Source of the DNA: JACQAI01 sp035507915
GTDB taxonomy: Bacteria; Pseudomonadota; Alphaproteobacteria; Elsterales; Elsteraceae
Assembly (NCBI GenBank): GCA_035507915.1
Contig: DATJNS010000466.1
Span: 1-48,601, forward strand
Length of the DNA stretch: 48,601 bases
Direction: 5' to 3'
The notes beneath the pieces were generated by a model. That model was not told the DNA's origin. It did not search any database and worked only from the letters and a program-made list of their open reading frames with translations. The position numbers and the translations under genes were made by a program. This document shows positions 29,214 through 38,598 of the stretch, piece by piece; position 1 is the stretch's first letter; every line of letters starts with the position of its first letter.

Positions 29214-30060
29214 GGCATCGGCGTCGACGCATCCCGGCCATCCGCTGCGCAACCGGATCCTGTCGGCCCTCGTATTGGCGCCGCCGGCGCTCGCCTTGGT
29301 GTGGTTCGCCGACCGCGGTCCGACATTGTTCCTCGTCTTCCAGCTGTGGATCGCCCTGGCGGCCGCCTGGATGGCCCATGAATGGACCCGGCTGACCGCG
29401 CGCGGCCGGTTCGGCGCCGCCGGCCTGCTGCTGACGGTCGGCGTCGCGGTGGCGGTCGGGGTCACCGGGCACGGCGTCACGCCGGGGCACAGCGCCGCCG
29501 GTCTGCTGGCGGTTGGGGTGGTCGTCTATGGACTTGCCCGAGGCGCCGGTGTAGACGCTCCCGGCTGGCTGGCGGCCGGCGCCCTGGCGATCGGCGTGCC
29601 CTGCGTGGCGTTCGCCTGGCTGCGCCAGCAGCCGGCGGAGGGCCGCACCGCGGTGGTTTGGCTGCTCGCCGTGGTGTGGGCGACGGATATCGGAGCCTAC
29701 GCCGCGGGCAAGACGGTTGGCGGGCCGCGCCTGGCGCCACGGATCAGCCCGAACAAGACCTGGGCCGGTCTGCTGGGCGGCATCGTGTCGGCTGCGCTGG
29801 TCGGCGGGATCGTGAGCGTCGCTTTGGGGGATGGCCGGTTGACCGCGGGCGTACTGGCGAGTGGCGGATTGGCCCTGGTCGCGCAGGCGGGCGACCTCGG
29901 GGAATCGCTGGCCAAGCGCCGGTTCGGCGTCAAGGATACGGGCGGCCTGATCCCCGGGCATGGGGGCCTGCTCGACCGCGTCGACGGGCTGCTGGCGACC
30001 GCCCCGGTGGTCGCCCTGGTGGTCTGGCTGGAGGGTGGTGGCCTGCTCGGATGGACCTGA
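29194..30060 (+). CDS. cdsA: Phosphatidate cytidylyltransferase
   Basis: Makes CDP-diacylglycerol from phosphatidic acid and CTP in the inner membrane, the branch point for phospholipids. The 288-residue membrane protein carries the family signature ATDIGAYAAGKTVGG, SPNKTWAGLLGG, and KRRFGVKDTGGLIPGHGGLL with DRVD near the end. The ATG at 29194 lies 20 bases inside uppS; it gives a soluble N-terminus of about 20 residues before the first helix, as usual. Confidence 0.93.
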   Translation: MAPLPAEASASTHPGHPLRNRILSALVLAPPALALVWFADRGPTLFLVFQLWIALAAAWMAHEWTRLTARGRFGAAGLLLTVGVAVAVGVTGHGVTPGHSAAGLLAVGVVVYGLARGAGVDAPGWLAAGALAIGVPCVAFAWLRQQPAEGRTAVVWLLAVVWATDIGAYAAGKTVGGPRLAPRISPNKTWAGLLGGIVSAALVGGIVSVALGDGRLTAGVLASGGLALVAQAGDLGESLAKRRFGVKDTGGLIPGHGGLLDRVDGLLATAPVVALVVWLEGGGLLGWT

Positions 30061-30070
30061 CGGTGACGAC

Positions 30071-31246
30071 GTGACGGCAAAGCCGCGCAGCCTGACGGTC
30101 CTCGGATCGACCGGATCGGTCGGCTGCAGCACGCTCGACCTGGTCATGCGGGCGCCCGGGCGGTTCGCGGTCGAGGCCCTGACCGCCGGCCGCAACGCCA
30201 AGTTGCTGGCCGAGCAGGCACGTGCGGTCGGCGCCAAGCTGGCCGTGATCGCCGACGAGGCGGCCTACGGCGAGCTCAAGGAACGCTTGACCGGCACCAA
30301 CATTGCGGTTGCGGCCGGCGTCGCCGCGGTCGACGAGGCGGCGGCCCAGCCGGCCGAGCTCGTCATGTCGGCGATCGTCGGCGTGGCCGGGCTGTCGCCG
30401 ACCTTGACCGCGATCCGCCGCGGCGCCTGCGTGGCGTTCGCGAGCAAGGAGTGCCTGGTTTCCGCCGGACCGCTGATGATGGCCGAGATCGCGCGCTGCG
30501 CGGCCACCCTGCTGCCGGTCGATTCCGAGCACAATGCGATCTTCCAGGTGTTCAACACCGCCCAGGCCGGGGCCGTCGAGCGCATCATCCTGACCGCATC
30601 GGGCGGCCCGTTCCGCACCAAGAGCCGCGAGCACATGCGGCGCGCCACGCCCGCCGAGGCGGTCGCCCACCCGAACTGGTCGATGGGTGCCAAGATTTCG
30701 GTCGATTCGGCCACCATGATGAACAAGGGCCTCGAGATCATCGAGGCGTTCCACCTGTTCGATCTGCCCGAGCCGCGGATCGAGGTATTGGTCCACCCGC
30801 AGTCGGTGATCCACAGCATGGTCGCCTATGTCGACGGCTCGGTCCTGGCCCAGCTCGGGCCGCCTGACATGCGCACCCCGATCGCGCACGCGCTGGCCTA
30901 TCCGGAGCGCATGCCGACCCCTTCCGCCCGGCTCGACCTCGCGGCGCTCGGCCAGCTGACCTTCGAGCCGCCCGATCCCGAGCGCTTCCCGGCGCTCCGG
31001 CTGGCCCGCGAAGCCTTGCGCGCCGGCGGGTCGGCACCTACGATCCTGAACGCCGCCAACGAGGTCGCCGTGGCGGGATTTTTGGGCCAAAGGCTGGGGT
31101 TCTTGGATATCGTCCGGGTGGTCGAGGAAACGCTCAGCGCGATGCCGGCACGGGCGATCGACGACCTCGACGCCGTGCGTGAAATCGACGCGGCAGCCCG
31201 CCGCCACGCCGAGCATGCCATAGGCTCGAGCCGGCTGACGGCGTAA
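30071..31246 (+). CDS. dxr: 1-deoxy-D-xylulose-5-phosphate reductoisomerase
   Basis: Converts DXP to MEP with NADPH in the non-mevalonate isoprenoid pathway. The 391 residues start at GTG and carry the NADPH motif GSTGSVG (12-18), KECLVSAGPLM, SEHNAIFQ with the metal-binding acid, SGGPFRT, and HPNWSMGAKISVDSATMMNK, all conserved. The GTG at 30071 is the only start just upstream of the nucleotide-binding strand. It works upstream of uppS in the same pathway. Confidence 0.95.
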   Translation: MTAKPRSLTVLGSTGSVGCSTLDLVMRAPGRFAVEALTAGRNAKLLAEQARAVGAKLAVIADEAAYGELKERLTGTNIAVAAGVAAVDEAAAQPAELVMSAIVGVAGLSPTLTAIRRGACVAFASKECLVSAGPLMMAEIARCAATLLPVDSEHNAIFQVFNTAQAGAVERIILTASGGPFRTKSREHMRRATPAEAVAHPNWSMGAKISVDSATMMNKGLEIIEAFHLFDLPEPRIEVLVHPQSVIHSMVAYVDGSVLAQLGPPDMRTPIAHALAYPERMPTPSARLDLAALGQLTFEPPDPERFPALRLAREALRAGGSAPTILNAANEVAVAGFLGQRLGFLDIVRVVEETLSAMPARAIDDLDAVREIDAAARRHAEHAIGSSRLTA

Positions 31247-31310
31247 GGGCAGGGTAAGCCTAACCGCGCAAGCTTCGCCGGCTAATCATGAAGGGCCATT
31301 GGGTTTGTTC

Positions 31311-32471
31311 ATGGGGATGATCATCGATTTCGCTCAACACCTGATGGCGCCGCTCGGCGAGCTGGCCCATTACGCGGTCTCCTTCATCGTCATGCTGACC
31401 TTGCTCGTATTCGTTCACGAGCTGGGTCACTACCTGATTGCCCGGCGCAACGGCGTGCGGGTCGACGTATTCTCGATCGGTTTCGGTCCCGAGCTGTTCG
31501 GCTGGACCTCGCGCGCCGGCACGCGCTGGAAGTTCAGCGCCATCCCGCTCGGCGGCTACGTCAAGATGTTCGGCGACAACGACGTCGCCAGCGCGACTGC
31601 GGCGGCCGAGCTGAGCCCCGAGGAGCGCGCGATGGCGTTTCCGCACAAGACCGTGGGACAGCGCGCGGCCATCGTGGTCGGCGGTCCGGCGGCCAATTTT
31701 CTGTTCGCTATCGTCGTGCTGGCCGGCCTCTACATGACCGTGGGCGAACCCTACACGCCGCCGATCATCGAGAACGTCGAGCCCGGGAGCGCCGCTGCCG
31801 AAGCCGGCTTCCAGCCGGGCGATCAGGTGCGCACGATCGACGGTCAGACGATCCAGCGCTTCGAGGACATGCAGCGCATCGTCCAAGCGCGTCCGGGCGA
31901 GCAGCTCTCGGTGACCTTCGAGCGCGACGGCAAGCCGATGTCCGTCACCGTGACACCCAAAATGCGGCAGTTCACCGATCGCTTCGGCAACGATCAGCGC
32001 ATCGGCCTGCTCGGCGTGCGGACCAGCCAGTTGCGCGTGATCCGCCAGGATCCGCCGACCGCGCTCTGGCAGGCGGCGCGCGAGACCTGGAACCTGACCA
32101 CCGGCACGCTGCATGCGGTCGGACAGATGATCGCGGGGACCCGTCCGGCGGACGAGATCGGCGGCCTGCCGCGCATCGCCAAGATGGCGGGCGACGTCAC
32201 CCGCGAGGGCTTCGTGTACAGCGTGTGGTTCGTGGCGTTGCTGTCGATCAATCTCGGCCTGATCAACCTGTTCCCGATCCCCGTGCTCGATGGCGGCCAC
32301 CTGCTGTTCTATGCGGCCGAGTTCGTGCGCGGCCGACCGCTCGGACGGCGCGCCCAGGAATACGGCTCGATGGCAGGGCTGGCCGCGGTGCTCGCCCTGA
32401 TGATTTTCGCGACCTGGAACGACCTCGTGCATTTGGGCGTCGTGGCTCGGTTCCTGTCCCTGATAAGCTAG
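31311..32471 (+). CDS. rseP: Site-2 protease RseP (RIP metalloprotease)
   Basis: Intramembrane zinc protease that cleaves membrane-bound anti-sigma factors and signal-peptide remnants. From the ATG at 31311 it has 386 residues with HELGH at 36-40 in the first helix. A single PDZ domain follows (NVEPGSAAAEAGFQPGDQV), then the second active-site motif NLFPIPVLDGGHLLFY and a last helix. Start choice is uncertain: ATG 31317 and TTG 31299 are in frame, and ribosome sites are weak. The position between dxr and bamA is typical. Confidence 0.93.
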   Translation: MGMIIDFAQHLMAPLGELAHYAVSFIVMLTLLVFVHELGHYLIARRNGVRVDVFSIGFGPELFGWTSRAGTRWKFSAIPLGGYVKMFGDNDVASATAAAELSPEERAMAFPHKTVGQRAAIVVGGPAANFLFAIVVLAGLYMTVGEPYTPPIIENVEPGSAAAEAGFQPGDQVRTIDGQTIQRFEDMQRIVQARPGEQLSVTFERDGKPMSVTVTPKMRQFTDRFGNDQRIGLLGVRTSQLRVIRQDPPTALWQAARETWNLTTGTLHAVGQMIAGTRPADEIGGLPRIAKMAGDVTREGFVYSVWFVALLSINLGLINLFPIPVLDGGHLLFYAAEFVRGRPLGRRAQEYGSMAGLAAVLALMIFATWNDLVHLGVVARFLSLIS

Positions 32472-32494
32472 CCGACAATCAGGGGGGACCGCGG

Positions 32495-34834
32495 TTGCTT
32501 CGTCTGCTGATCTGGCTCGTCCTCGCGGGGACGTGCCTCGGCATGGTGGGCTTGGCCGCACCAGCGCGTGCGCAGGGCGCGATCGCGGCGCGCATCCAGC
32601 AGATCCGCATCGAGGGCAGCCAGCGCATCGAGCCGGAGACGATTCGCTCCTACCTGACGCTCAAGGTAGGCGACAATTTCGACGCCACAGAGATCGACAA
32701 ATCGCTGAAGACGCTGTTCGCCACCGGGCTGTTCGCCGACGTCACCATCGGGCGTGACGGCGGCGACCTGGTCGTGCGCGTGGTCGAGAACCCCATCATC
32801 AACCGGATCGCCTTCGAGGGTAACAAGAAGCTCGAGGACAAGACGCTGCTCGACGAGGTCCAGCTCAGGCCGCGCGTCGTCTACACGCGCACCAAGGTGC
32901 AAACCGACGTCAAACGCATCCTCGATCTCTATCGGCGCAACGGTCGGTTCGCCGCCACGGTCGACCCCAAGGTCATCCAACTGCCGCAGAACCGCGTCGA
33001 TCTCGTCTTCGAAATCAACGAAGGTCCGCGCACCGGCATCAGCCGGATCACGTTCATCGGCAACAAGCAATTCAGCGACGGCACGCTGCGCGGCGCGATC
33101 CAGACCGTGGAAACGCGGTGGTGGCGTTTCCTGACGAGCGACGACACCTACGATCCCGATCGCGTGACCTACGATCGCGAGCTGCTCAGACGCTTCTACC
33201 TGAAGAATGGCTACGCCGACTTCAAGGTGCTGTCGGCCGTCGCCGAGCTCGCGCCCGACCAGGGATCGTTCTACCTGACGTTCACGATCGACGAAGGCGA
33301 ACGCTACAAGTTCGGCAAGATCGACGTCTCCACCACGTTGAAGAACCTCGACGTGTCGGTCCTGAAGGAGCAGCTGACGACCGCGGAAGGCGATTGGTAC
33401 GACGCCGAAAAGGTCGACGACACCATCAAGAAGCTGACCGATCAGGTGGGAAATCTGGGCTACGCCTTCGTCGAGGTCGAAGCGGTCGTCAAGCGCGACC
33501 GCGAGAAGCGGACCATCGGGCTGACCTACGAGATCCGCGAAGGTCCCAAGGTCTACGTCGAGCGGATCGACATAACCGGCAACGTGCGTACGCTCGACAA
33601 GGTGATCCGGCGCGAGTTCCGCCTGGTCGAGGGCGACGCCTTCAACACGGCCAAGCTGCGACGCTCCCAGCAGCAGATCCGCAATCTCGGCTTCTTCAAG
33701 AAAGTCGACGTGAACAACATCCAGGGATCGTCGGCCGACAAGACCGTCATCACGGTCAACGTCACCGAGCAGTCGACCGGCGAGCTGACCGTGGGTGCAG
33801 GCTACTCCTCAACCGAGGCCGTGATCGGCGAAGTGACGCTGCGTGAGCGCAATCTGCTCGGCAAGGGCCAGGATCTGCGCGTATCGACGACCCTGTCCGC
33901 GGTGCGCCAGCAGTACGACCTGTCGTTCACCGAGCCCTACTTCATGGACAAGAACATCGCCGCCGGTCTCGACCTGTTCCATATCCAGCGCAACCTGATC
34001 ACCATCAGCGACTACGAGTTCGCCACCACGGGCATTCGCCCGCGCATGGGCTATCAGCTGACCGAGCACCTGCGCCAGACGCTGTCCTATACCTTGCGCA
34101 ACGACGAGGTCTACAACGTCCAGCCGGGCGCCTCGCAATTCATCGTCGACGAGGCGGGCAACTATACGACCTCGATGGTCAGCCAAGACCTGACCTACGA
34201 TCAGCTCGACAACCGCATCGAGCCGACCGGCGGCTACTTCCTCAGCATCGGCACCGATTATGCGGGCGTCGGCGGCCAGGTCGAATACGCCAGGCTGCGC
34301 CCGCGAATGTCGTACTACTTCCCGATCGCGGCGCCCGACTACGTTTTCGCGGTCCGCGCCGAGGGGGGATACGTCAAGGGCCTCGGTCCGGATTACGGCT
34401 ACATCCCGACCCAGAAGGTGCGCATCAGCGACCGCTTCTTCCCGGGCAGCGGCAACTTCCCGGGTTTCGCGCTGGGCGGTGTCGGGCCGCGCGATCCGCT
34501 CACCACCAACGCCCTCGGCGGCAACGAGTACTGGGTCGTGACGCTCGAGGAGACCGTACCGCTCGGCCTGCCGAAGGAGCTCGGGCTGACCGGGCGCGTC
34601 TTCACCGCCGCCGGCGTTTCGACCGATTCCGGGCTGCCCAAGTTCGGCGTCAACGCCGCCGGCATCGTGGGCCCATTGACCACCGATTGCGGCTGCATCC
34701 GCGCGGCGGCCGGCATCGGCTTCTCGTGGAAATCGCCGTTCGGTCCGATCCGGATCGACATCGCACAGCCATATCTCAAACAGCCCGGCGACAAGAGCGA
34801 GCTCTTCCGCTTCGGCTTTGGAGCCCAATTCTGA
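32495..34834 (+). CDS. bamA: Outer membrane protein assembly factor BamA
   Basis: Central Omp85 component of the BAM complex, which inserts beta-barrel proteins in the outer membrane. The 779 residues start at TTG, supported by GGGGGGA 6 bases upstream. A signal peptide ends near residue 26 (APARA). Five POTRA domains cover roughly 30-430 and the barrel follows, ending in FRFGFGAQF with a terminal aromatic. Odd feature: the loop-6 region reads RFFPGSGNFPGFALGGVGP, so the conserved arginine of the VRGF motif is Pro656 (CCG). An ATG at 32544 would remove half the signal peptide. Confidence 0.94.
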   Translation: MLRLLIWLVLAGTCLGMVGLAAPARAQGAIAARIQQIRIEGSQRIEPETIRSYLTLKVGDNFDATEIDKSLKTLFATGLFADVTIGRDGGDLVVRVVENPIINRIAFEGNKKLEDKTLLDEVQLRPRVVYTRTKVQTDVKRILDLYRRNGRFAATVDPKVIQLPQNRVDLVFEINEGPRTGISRITFIGNKQFSDGTLRGAIQTVETRWWRFLTSDDTYDPDRVTYDRELLRRFYLKNGYADFKVLSAVAELAPDQGSFYLTFTIDEGERYKFGKIDVSTTLKNLDVSVLKEQLTTAEGDWYDAEKVDDTIKKLTDQVGNLGYAFVEVEAVVKRDREKRTIGLTYEIREGPKVYVERIDITGNVRTLDKVIRREFRLVEGDAFNTAKLRRSQQQIRNLGFFKKVDVNNIQGSSADKTVITVNVTEQSTGELTVGAGYSSTEAVIGEVTLRERNLLGKGQDLRVSTTLSAVRQQYDLSFTEPYFMDKNIAAGLDLFHIQRNLITISDYEFATTGIRPRMGYQLTEHLRQTLSYTLRNDEVYNVQPGASQFIVDEAGNYTTSMVSQDLTYDQLDNRIEPTGGYFLSIGTDYAGVGGQVEYARLRPRMSYYFPIAAPDYVFAVRAEGGYVKGLGPDYGYIPTQKVRISDRFFPGSGNFPGFALGGVGPRDPLTTNALGGNEYWVVTLEETVPLGLPKELGLTGRVFTAAGVSTDSGLPKFGVNAAGIVGPLTTDCGCIRAAAGIGFSWKSPFGPIRIDIAQPYLKQPGDKSELFRFGFGAQF

Positions 34835-34836
34835 CC

Positions 34837-35445
34837 ATGCCCATATCCATGCGCGTTCGATTGCTTGCTCTCCTCGCCATCCTGGCGATCGCGATATCGC
34901 CGGCGCATGCGCAGACCGCGCAGCCGCCGCGGCCCGCCACGCGCGCCTCGATGCCGGTTCCCGCGATCGCCGTCGTCAACACGGTGCTGATCCAGGAGCA
35001 GGCGAGCGCCATGAAGAGCATCAAGGAGCAGATGCAGAAGGAAGAGGTCTCCTTGAAAGGCGAGCTCGACAAGCGCGAAAAGGACCTGCGCGCGGCCGAT
35101 CAAGATTTGCAGCAACAGCGCACGCTCCTGTCGGCCGACGCCTTCGCGGAGCGCCGGCGCACCTTCGAGCAGCAGGTCAGCGAGTCGCAGCGTTACATGG
35201 CGGCGCGCAAGCACCAGCTCGACCTGGCGTTCGCCGACGGCATGCACCAGGTCGAGCTGTCGCTGAACGGCATCCTGAAGGAAATCGCCGCCGAGCGCGG
35301 CCTCAACATCATCATCCCCAAGAATCAGCTTCTGCTGGCGGACGAGGGGCTCGACATCACCGAGGATGTGAAGCAGCGGCTCGACAAGAAGCTGCCGCGC
35401 GTCACCATCAAGCTGCCGCCGATGCCGCCGCCGGACAAGAAATAG
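34837..35445 (+). CDS. OmpH/Skp family periplasmic chaperone
   Basis: Skp-like chaperone that holds unfolded outer-membrane proteins on their way to BamA. The 202-residue precursor has a signal peptide ending near residue 25 (SPAHA). A beta-strand start (PAIAVVNTVLIQEQASAM) follows, then a long charged coiled-coil (about 60-145) and a return strand (GLNIIIPKNQLLLA). This is the Skp plan with tentacle helices. A second in-frame ATG at 34849 is possible. The context between bamA and lpxD is the classical one. Confidence 0.9.
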   Translation: MPISMRVRLLALLAILAIAISPAHAQTAQPPRPATRASMPVPAIAVVNTVLIQEQASAMKSIKEQMQKEEVSLKGELDKREKDLRAADQDLQQQRTLLSADAFAERRRTFEQQVSESQRYMAARKHQLDLAFADGMHQVELSLNGILKEIAAERGLNIIIPKNQLLLADEGLDITEDVKQRLDKKLPRVTIKLPPMPPPDKK

Positions 35446-35447
35446 CG

Positions 35448-36476
35448 ATGGCGGATCCCCGGTTCTTCGAGCGCCGTGGACCCTTCAGCCTGGAATTCTT
35501 GGCCCGCGCCGTGGATGGCGCGATCGAACCCGGCGGCGATCCGCAGATCACGATCGCCGACGTCGCGCCGCTCGAGCTTGCCGGACCCGATGAGATCAGC
35601 TTCTTCGAAGACAAGCGACGCGCCGAGCGCTTCGCGCAGACCAGGGCGGGCGCCTGCCTCGTCGGCCATGCGAGCGGGTTGACCGCGCCGTCGACGACCC
35701 GCCTGGTCCGCGTCGAGCAGCCCTATCCAGCCTACATTCGTCTCGCCAACCTGTTCCACCCCGAGCCGCCGCTGGAGGCCGCGATCGATCCGAGCGCCGC
35801 GATCGATCCGAGCGCGCGCCTCGGCGAGGGATGCCGGATCGATGCCGGCGCGCAGATCGGCGCGCGCGTCGAGCTCGGCGCTCGCTGTCATGTCGGCGCG
35901 CACGTCACGATCGCGCCCGGCTGCGTGCTGGGCGACGATTGCCGCATCGGCCCCGGCACCACGATCAGCCACGCGTTGATCGGCGCGCGCGTGCGGATAT
36001 GGCCGGGTGTGCGCATCGGCCAGCCCGGCTTCGGGTTCGTGAACGCCAGCGGACGCCTGCAGCGGGTGCCCCAGCTGGGGCGCGTCGTCGTCCATGACGA
36101 TGTCGATATCGGCGCAAATACCACGATCGATCGGGGCGCCGCCGGCGACACCGTCATCGGGGTCGGCTGCATCATCGACAATCTGGTGCAAATTGCGCAC
36201 AACGTGACGCTCGGCCAGGGTTGCATCGTCGTCGCCCAGGTCGGCATCGCCGGTAGCACGGTGCTCGAGGACCACGTGGTGGTTGGCGGGCAGGCGGGCT
36301 TGAGTGATCATCTCAAAGTCGGTAAAGCTGCCCGGGTCGCGGCCAGGGGGGGCGTCATGCGCGACATCGAGCCGGGGGGCGAGGTCGGCGGCTCGCCGGC
36401 GGTCCCGATTCGCGACTGGCATCGACAAACCCTGGCGTTGGCGCGGCTTGCCCGAGGCAAGAGGAAGGGCGACTGA
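35448..36476 (+). CDS. lpxD: UDP-3-O-(3-hydroxyacyl)glucosamine N-acyltransferase
   Basis: Adds the N-linked 3-hydroxyacyl chain in the third step of lipid A synthesis. The 342 residues show the LpxD N-terminal uridine-binding domain (about 1-105), with ISFFEDKR in the nucleotide region. Hexapeptide repeats of a left-handed beta-helix follow, with IDNLVQIAHNV holding the catalytic histidine, then a C-terminal helix. The start is 2 bases after the chaperone stop. fabZ follows after 3 bases. Confidence 0.95.
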   Translation: MADPRFFERRGPFSLEFLARAVDGAIEPGGDPQITIADVAPLELAGPDEISFFEDKRRAERFAQTRAGACLVGHASGLTAPSTTRLVRVEQPYPAYIRLANLFHPEPPLEAAIDPSAAIDPSARLGEGCRIDAGAQIGARVELGARCHVGAHVTIAPGCVLGDDCRIGPGTTISHALIGARVRIWPGVRIGQPGFGFVNASGRLQRVPQLGRVVVHDDVDIGANTTIDRGAAGDTVIGVGCIIDNLVQIAHNVTLGQGCIVVAQVGIAGSTVLEDHVVVGGQAGLSDHLKVGKAARVAARGGVMRDIEPGGEVGGSPAVPIRDWHRQTLALARLARGKRKGD

Positions 36477-36479
36477 CGG

Positions 36480-36947
36480 ATGGACGGGGATACGCTCCAG
36501 GAGAGGGTGGCGGAGATCGACATCGGACGGGTGATGGAGATGATTCCCCATCGCTACCCGATGCTGATGATCGACAAGGTCGTCGACGTCGTCGCCAACG
36601 CCAGCGCGACCGGCATCAAGAACGTGTCGATCAACGAGCCATATTTCCAGGGCCACTTTCCCGCGCGCCCGGTGATGCCGGGCGTGCTGATCATCGAAGC
36701 GATGGCCCAGACCGCCGCGGTCCTGGTCGTCCACAGCCTCGGCCCGTCGGCGGAAGGCAAGCTGGTGTACTTCATGTCGGTTGACGACGCGCGCTTCCGC
36801 AAGCCGGTGGTGCCGGGCGACACCGTTCACATCCATGTTCAGAAGGAAAGGCAGCGCGGTCCCGTGTGGAAGTTCAAGGCCAGGGCTCTCGTCAAGGACA
36901 CACTGGTCGCCGAAGCCACATATGCCGCAATGATCCTGACCGAATAA
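36480..36947 (+). CDS. fabZ: 3-hydroxyacyl-[acyl-carrier-protein] dehydratase FabZ
   Basis: Hot-dog-fold dehydratase of fatty acid elongation, 155 residues. The active-site stretch is FQGHFPARPVMPGVLIIEA with His59 and Glu73, and MIPHRYPMLMID is near the start. It shares hydroxyacyl-ACP with LpxA and LpxD, so its place between lpxD and lpxA makes metabolic sense. It ends 1 base before the lpxA start. Confidence 0.96.
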   Translation: MDGDTLQERVAEIDIGRVMEMIPHRYPMLMIDKVVDVVANASATGIKNVSINEPYFQGHFPARPVMPGVLIIEAMAQTAAVLVVHSLGPSAEGKLVYFMSVDDARFRKPVVPGDTVHIHVQKERQRGPVWKFKARALVKDTLVAEATYAAMILTE

Positions 36948-36948
36948 C

Positions 36949-37734
36949 ATGTCCGACATTCATCCCACGGCGATCGTCGAGCGCGGCGCCGAGCTCGGCG
37001 CCAGCGCCGTCGTCGGCCCCTTCTGCCACGTCGGACCACACGTCCAGCTCGCCGACGACGTGCGGCTGATCAGCCACGTCGTGGTCGCGGGCCACACGCG
37101 GATCGGTCCCGGCACGGTGATCTATCCCTTCGCGTCGATCGGCCAGCCGCCGCAGGTGCTGAAACCGGTCGGCGACCGCTCCGAGCTCGTGATCGGCGCG
37201 CGCAACACGATCCGCGAGCACGTCACGATGAATCCGGGCACCGGCTTCGGCAACATCGTCACGATGGTGGGCGACAACGGCCTCTTCATGGTCGGCGTCC
37301 ATGTCGCTCACGACTGCCTCGTCGGCGACAACGTCGTGATGGCGAACAACGCGACGCTCGGTGGACACGTCCAGGTCGGGGACTTCGCGTACATCGGCGG
37401 CTTGGCTGCGGTCCATCAGTTCGTGCGCATCGGCCGTCACGCCATGATCGGCGGCATGTCGGGAGTCGAGAACGACGTGATTCCCTACGGGTCCGTGATG
37501 GGCGACCGGGCGCGGCTGTCCGGCCTGAACATCGTCGGCCTGAAGCGCCGCGGCTTCTCGCGCGAGCAGATCCATTCCCTGCGCAACGCCTACCGGCTGC
37601 TGTTCGCGCAGGAGGGCACCATGCAGGAGCGGCTGTCCGACGTCGCCGAGCTGTTCCAGGACACCGGCCCGGTGATCGACATCATCGACTTCATCCGCGC
37701 CGACTCCTCGCGCGCGATCTGCCAGCCCAAGTGA
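36949..37734 (+). CDS. lpxA: UDP-N-acetylglucosamine acyltransferase
   Basis: First step of lipid A synthesis, moving a hydroxyacyl chain from ACP to UDP-GlcNAc. The 261-residue protein is a left-handed beta-helix from the first residues (MSDIHPTAIVERGAELG), with NTIREHVTMNPGT and HVAHDC, where His121 matches the catalytic His125 of E. coli. A C-terminal helical domain includes REQIHSLRNAYRLLF. Length is normal. Confidence 0.96.
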   Translation: MSDIHPTAIVERGAELGASAVVGPFCHVGPHVQLADDVRLISHVVVAGHTRIGPGTVIYPFASIGQPPQVLKPVGDRSELVIGARNTIREHVTMNPGTGFGNIVTMVGDNGLFMVGVHVAHDCLVGDNVVMANNATLGGHVQVGDFAYIGGLAAVHQFVRIGRHAMIGGMSGVENDVIPYGSVMGDRARLSGLNIVGLKRRGFSREQIHSLRNAYRLLFAQEGTMQERLSDVAELFQDTGPVIDIIDFIRADSSRAICQPK

Positions 37735-37776
37735 CCGGCGGCGCCATGCCCGCGCCGCCGCGCCGGTCCTGATCGC

Positions 37777-38598
37777 ATGACCGACGGCCCGCTCGGCATC
37801 CTGGCGGGCGGCGGAGAGCTGCCGCGGCGCCTCGTCGCGGCCTGTCGCAATCGGGCGCGCGCGTGTTTCGTCGTCGCTTTCGAAGGGCATGCCGACGCCG
37901 CCACGGTGGTCGACGTCGCGCACGCCTGGGCCTCATTGGGAGCGGCCGGACGCGTCTTCGATCTGCTGCGCGCCGCCGGGGTGAGCGACGTCGTGCTCGC
38001 CGGGTCGATCAAGCGGCCGTCGCTTTCGAGCCTGATGCCGGACGCGCGCGGCGCGGCTCTGCTCGCGCGCATCGGGTTGCGCGCGCTCGGCGACGACGGG
38101 CTGCTGCGCGCCGTGATCGCCGAGCTGGAACGCGAGGGCTTCCGCGTCGTCGGCGCCGACGACGTGCTGGGCGATCTGCCGGCACCCGCGGGCGTACTCG
38201 GGCGCATCGTCCCCGACGCGCAGGCGCGCACCGACATCGCACGCGGCGTGGCGGTCGCGCGCGCGCTCGGCGCGGTCGATGTCGGCCAGGCGGTCGTCGT
38301 CCAGCAGGGCGTCGTGCTCGGCGTCGAAGCCGCCGAGGGTACCGAGGCGCTGCTCGCGCGCGCCGGCGCTCTGCGACGAGACGGGCCGGGCGGCGTGCTC
38401 GTCAAGCTCGCCAAACCGGGGCAGGAGCGGCGCGTCGATTTGCCGACCGTCGGCGTCGCGACGGTCGGTCAGGCCGCCGCCGCCGGACTCGCCGGCATCG
38501 CGATCGAAGCCGGCGCCACGCTGATGCTCGATCTGCCTGGCGTGATCGCGGCGGCCGACGCGGCGGGCCTGTTCCTCGAGGGCCTCGCGTTCCAATGA
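37777..38598 (+). CDS. lpxI: UDP-2,3-diacylglucosamine diphosphatase LpxI
   Basis: Hydrolyses UDP-2,3-diacylglucosamine to lipid X and UMP. The 273-residue protein belongs to the LpxI (DUF1009) family, unrelated to LpxH, and is the usual alphaproteobacterial enzyme. It starts GPLGILAGGGELPRRLV, and the C-terminal domain has GGVLVKLAKPGQERRVDLP, which holds the conserved catalytic region. It sits between lpxA and lpxB, and its stop overlaps the lpxB start (ATGA). Confidence 0.93.
   Translation: MTDGPLGILAGGGELPRRLVAACRNRARACFVVAFEGHADAATVVDVAHAWASLGAAGRVFDLLRAAGVSDVVLAGSIKRPSLSSLMPDARGAALLARIGLRALGDDGLLRAVIAELEREGFRVVGADDVLGDLPAPAGVLGRIVPDAQARTDIARGVAVARALGAVDVGQAVVVQQGVVLGVEAAEGTEALLARAGALRRDGPGGVLVKLAKPGQERRVDLPTVGVATVGQAAAAGLAGIAIEAGATLMLDLPGVIAAADAAGLFLEGLAFQ

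Noticed and set aside
31288..31320. Ten-codon frame (MKGHWVCSWG) overlapping the rseP start
   Set aside because: It could be a regulatory upstream frame, but a frame this short is expected by chance and has no attenuator-like structure with it.
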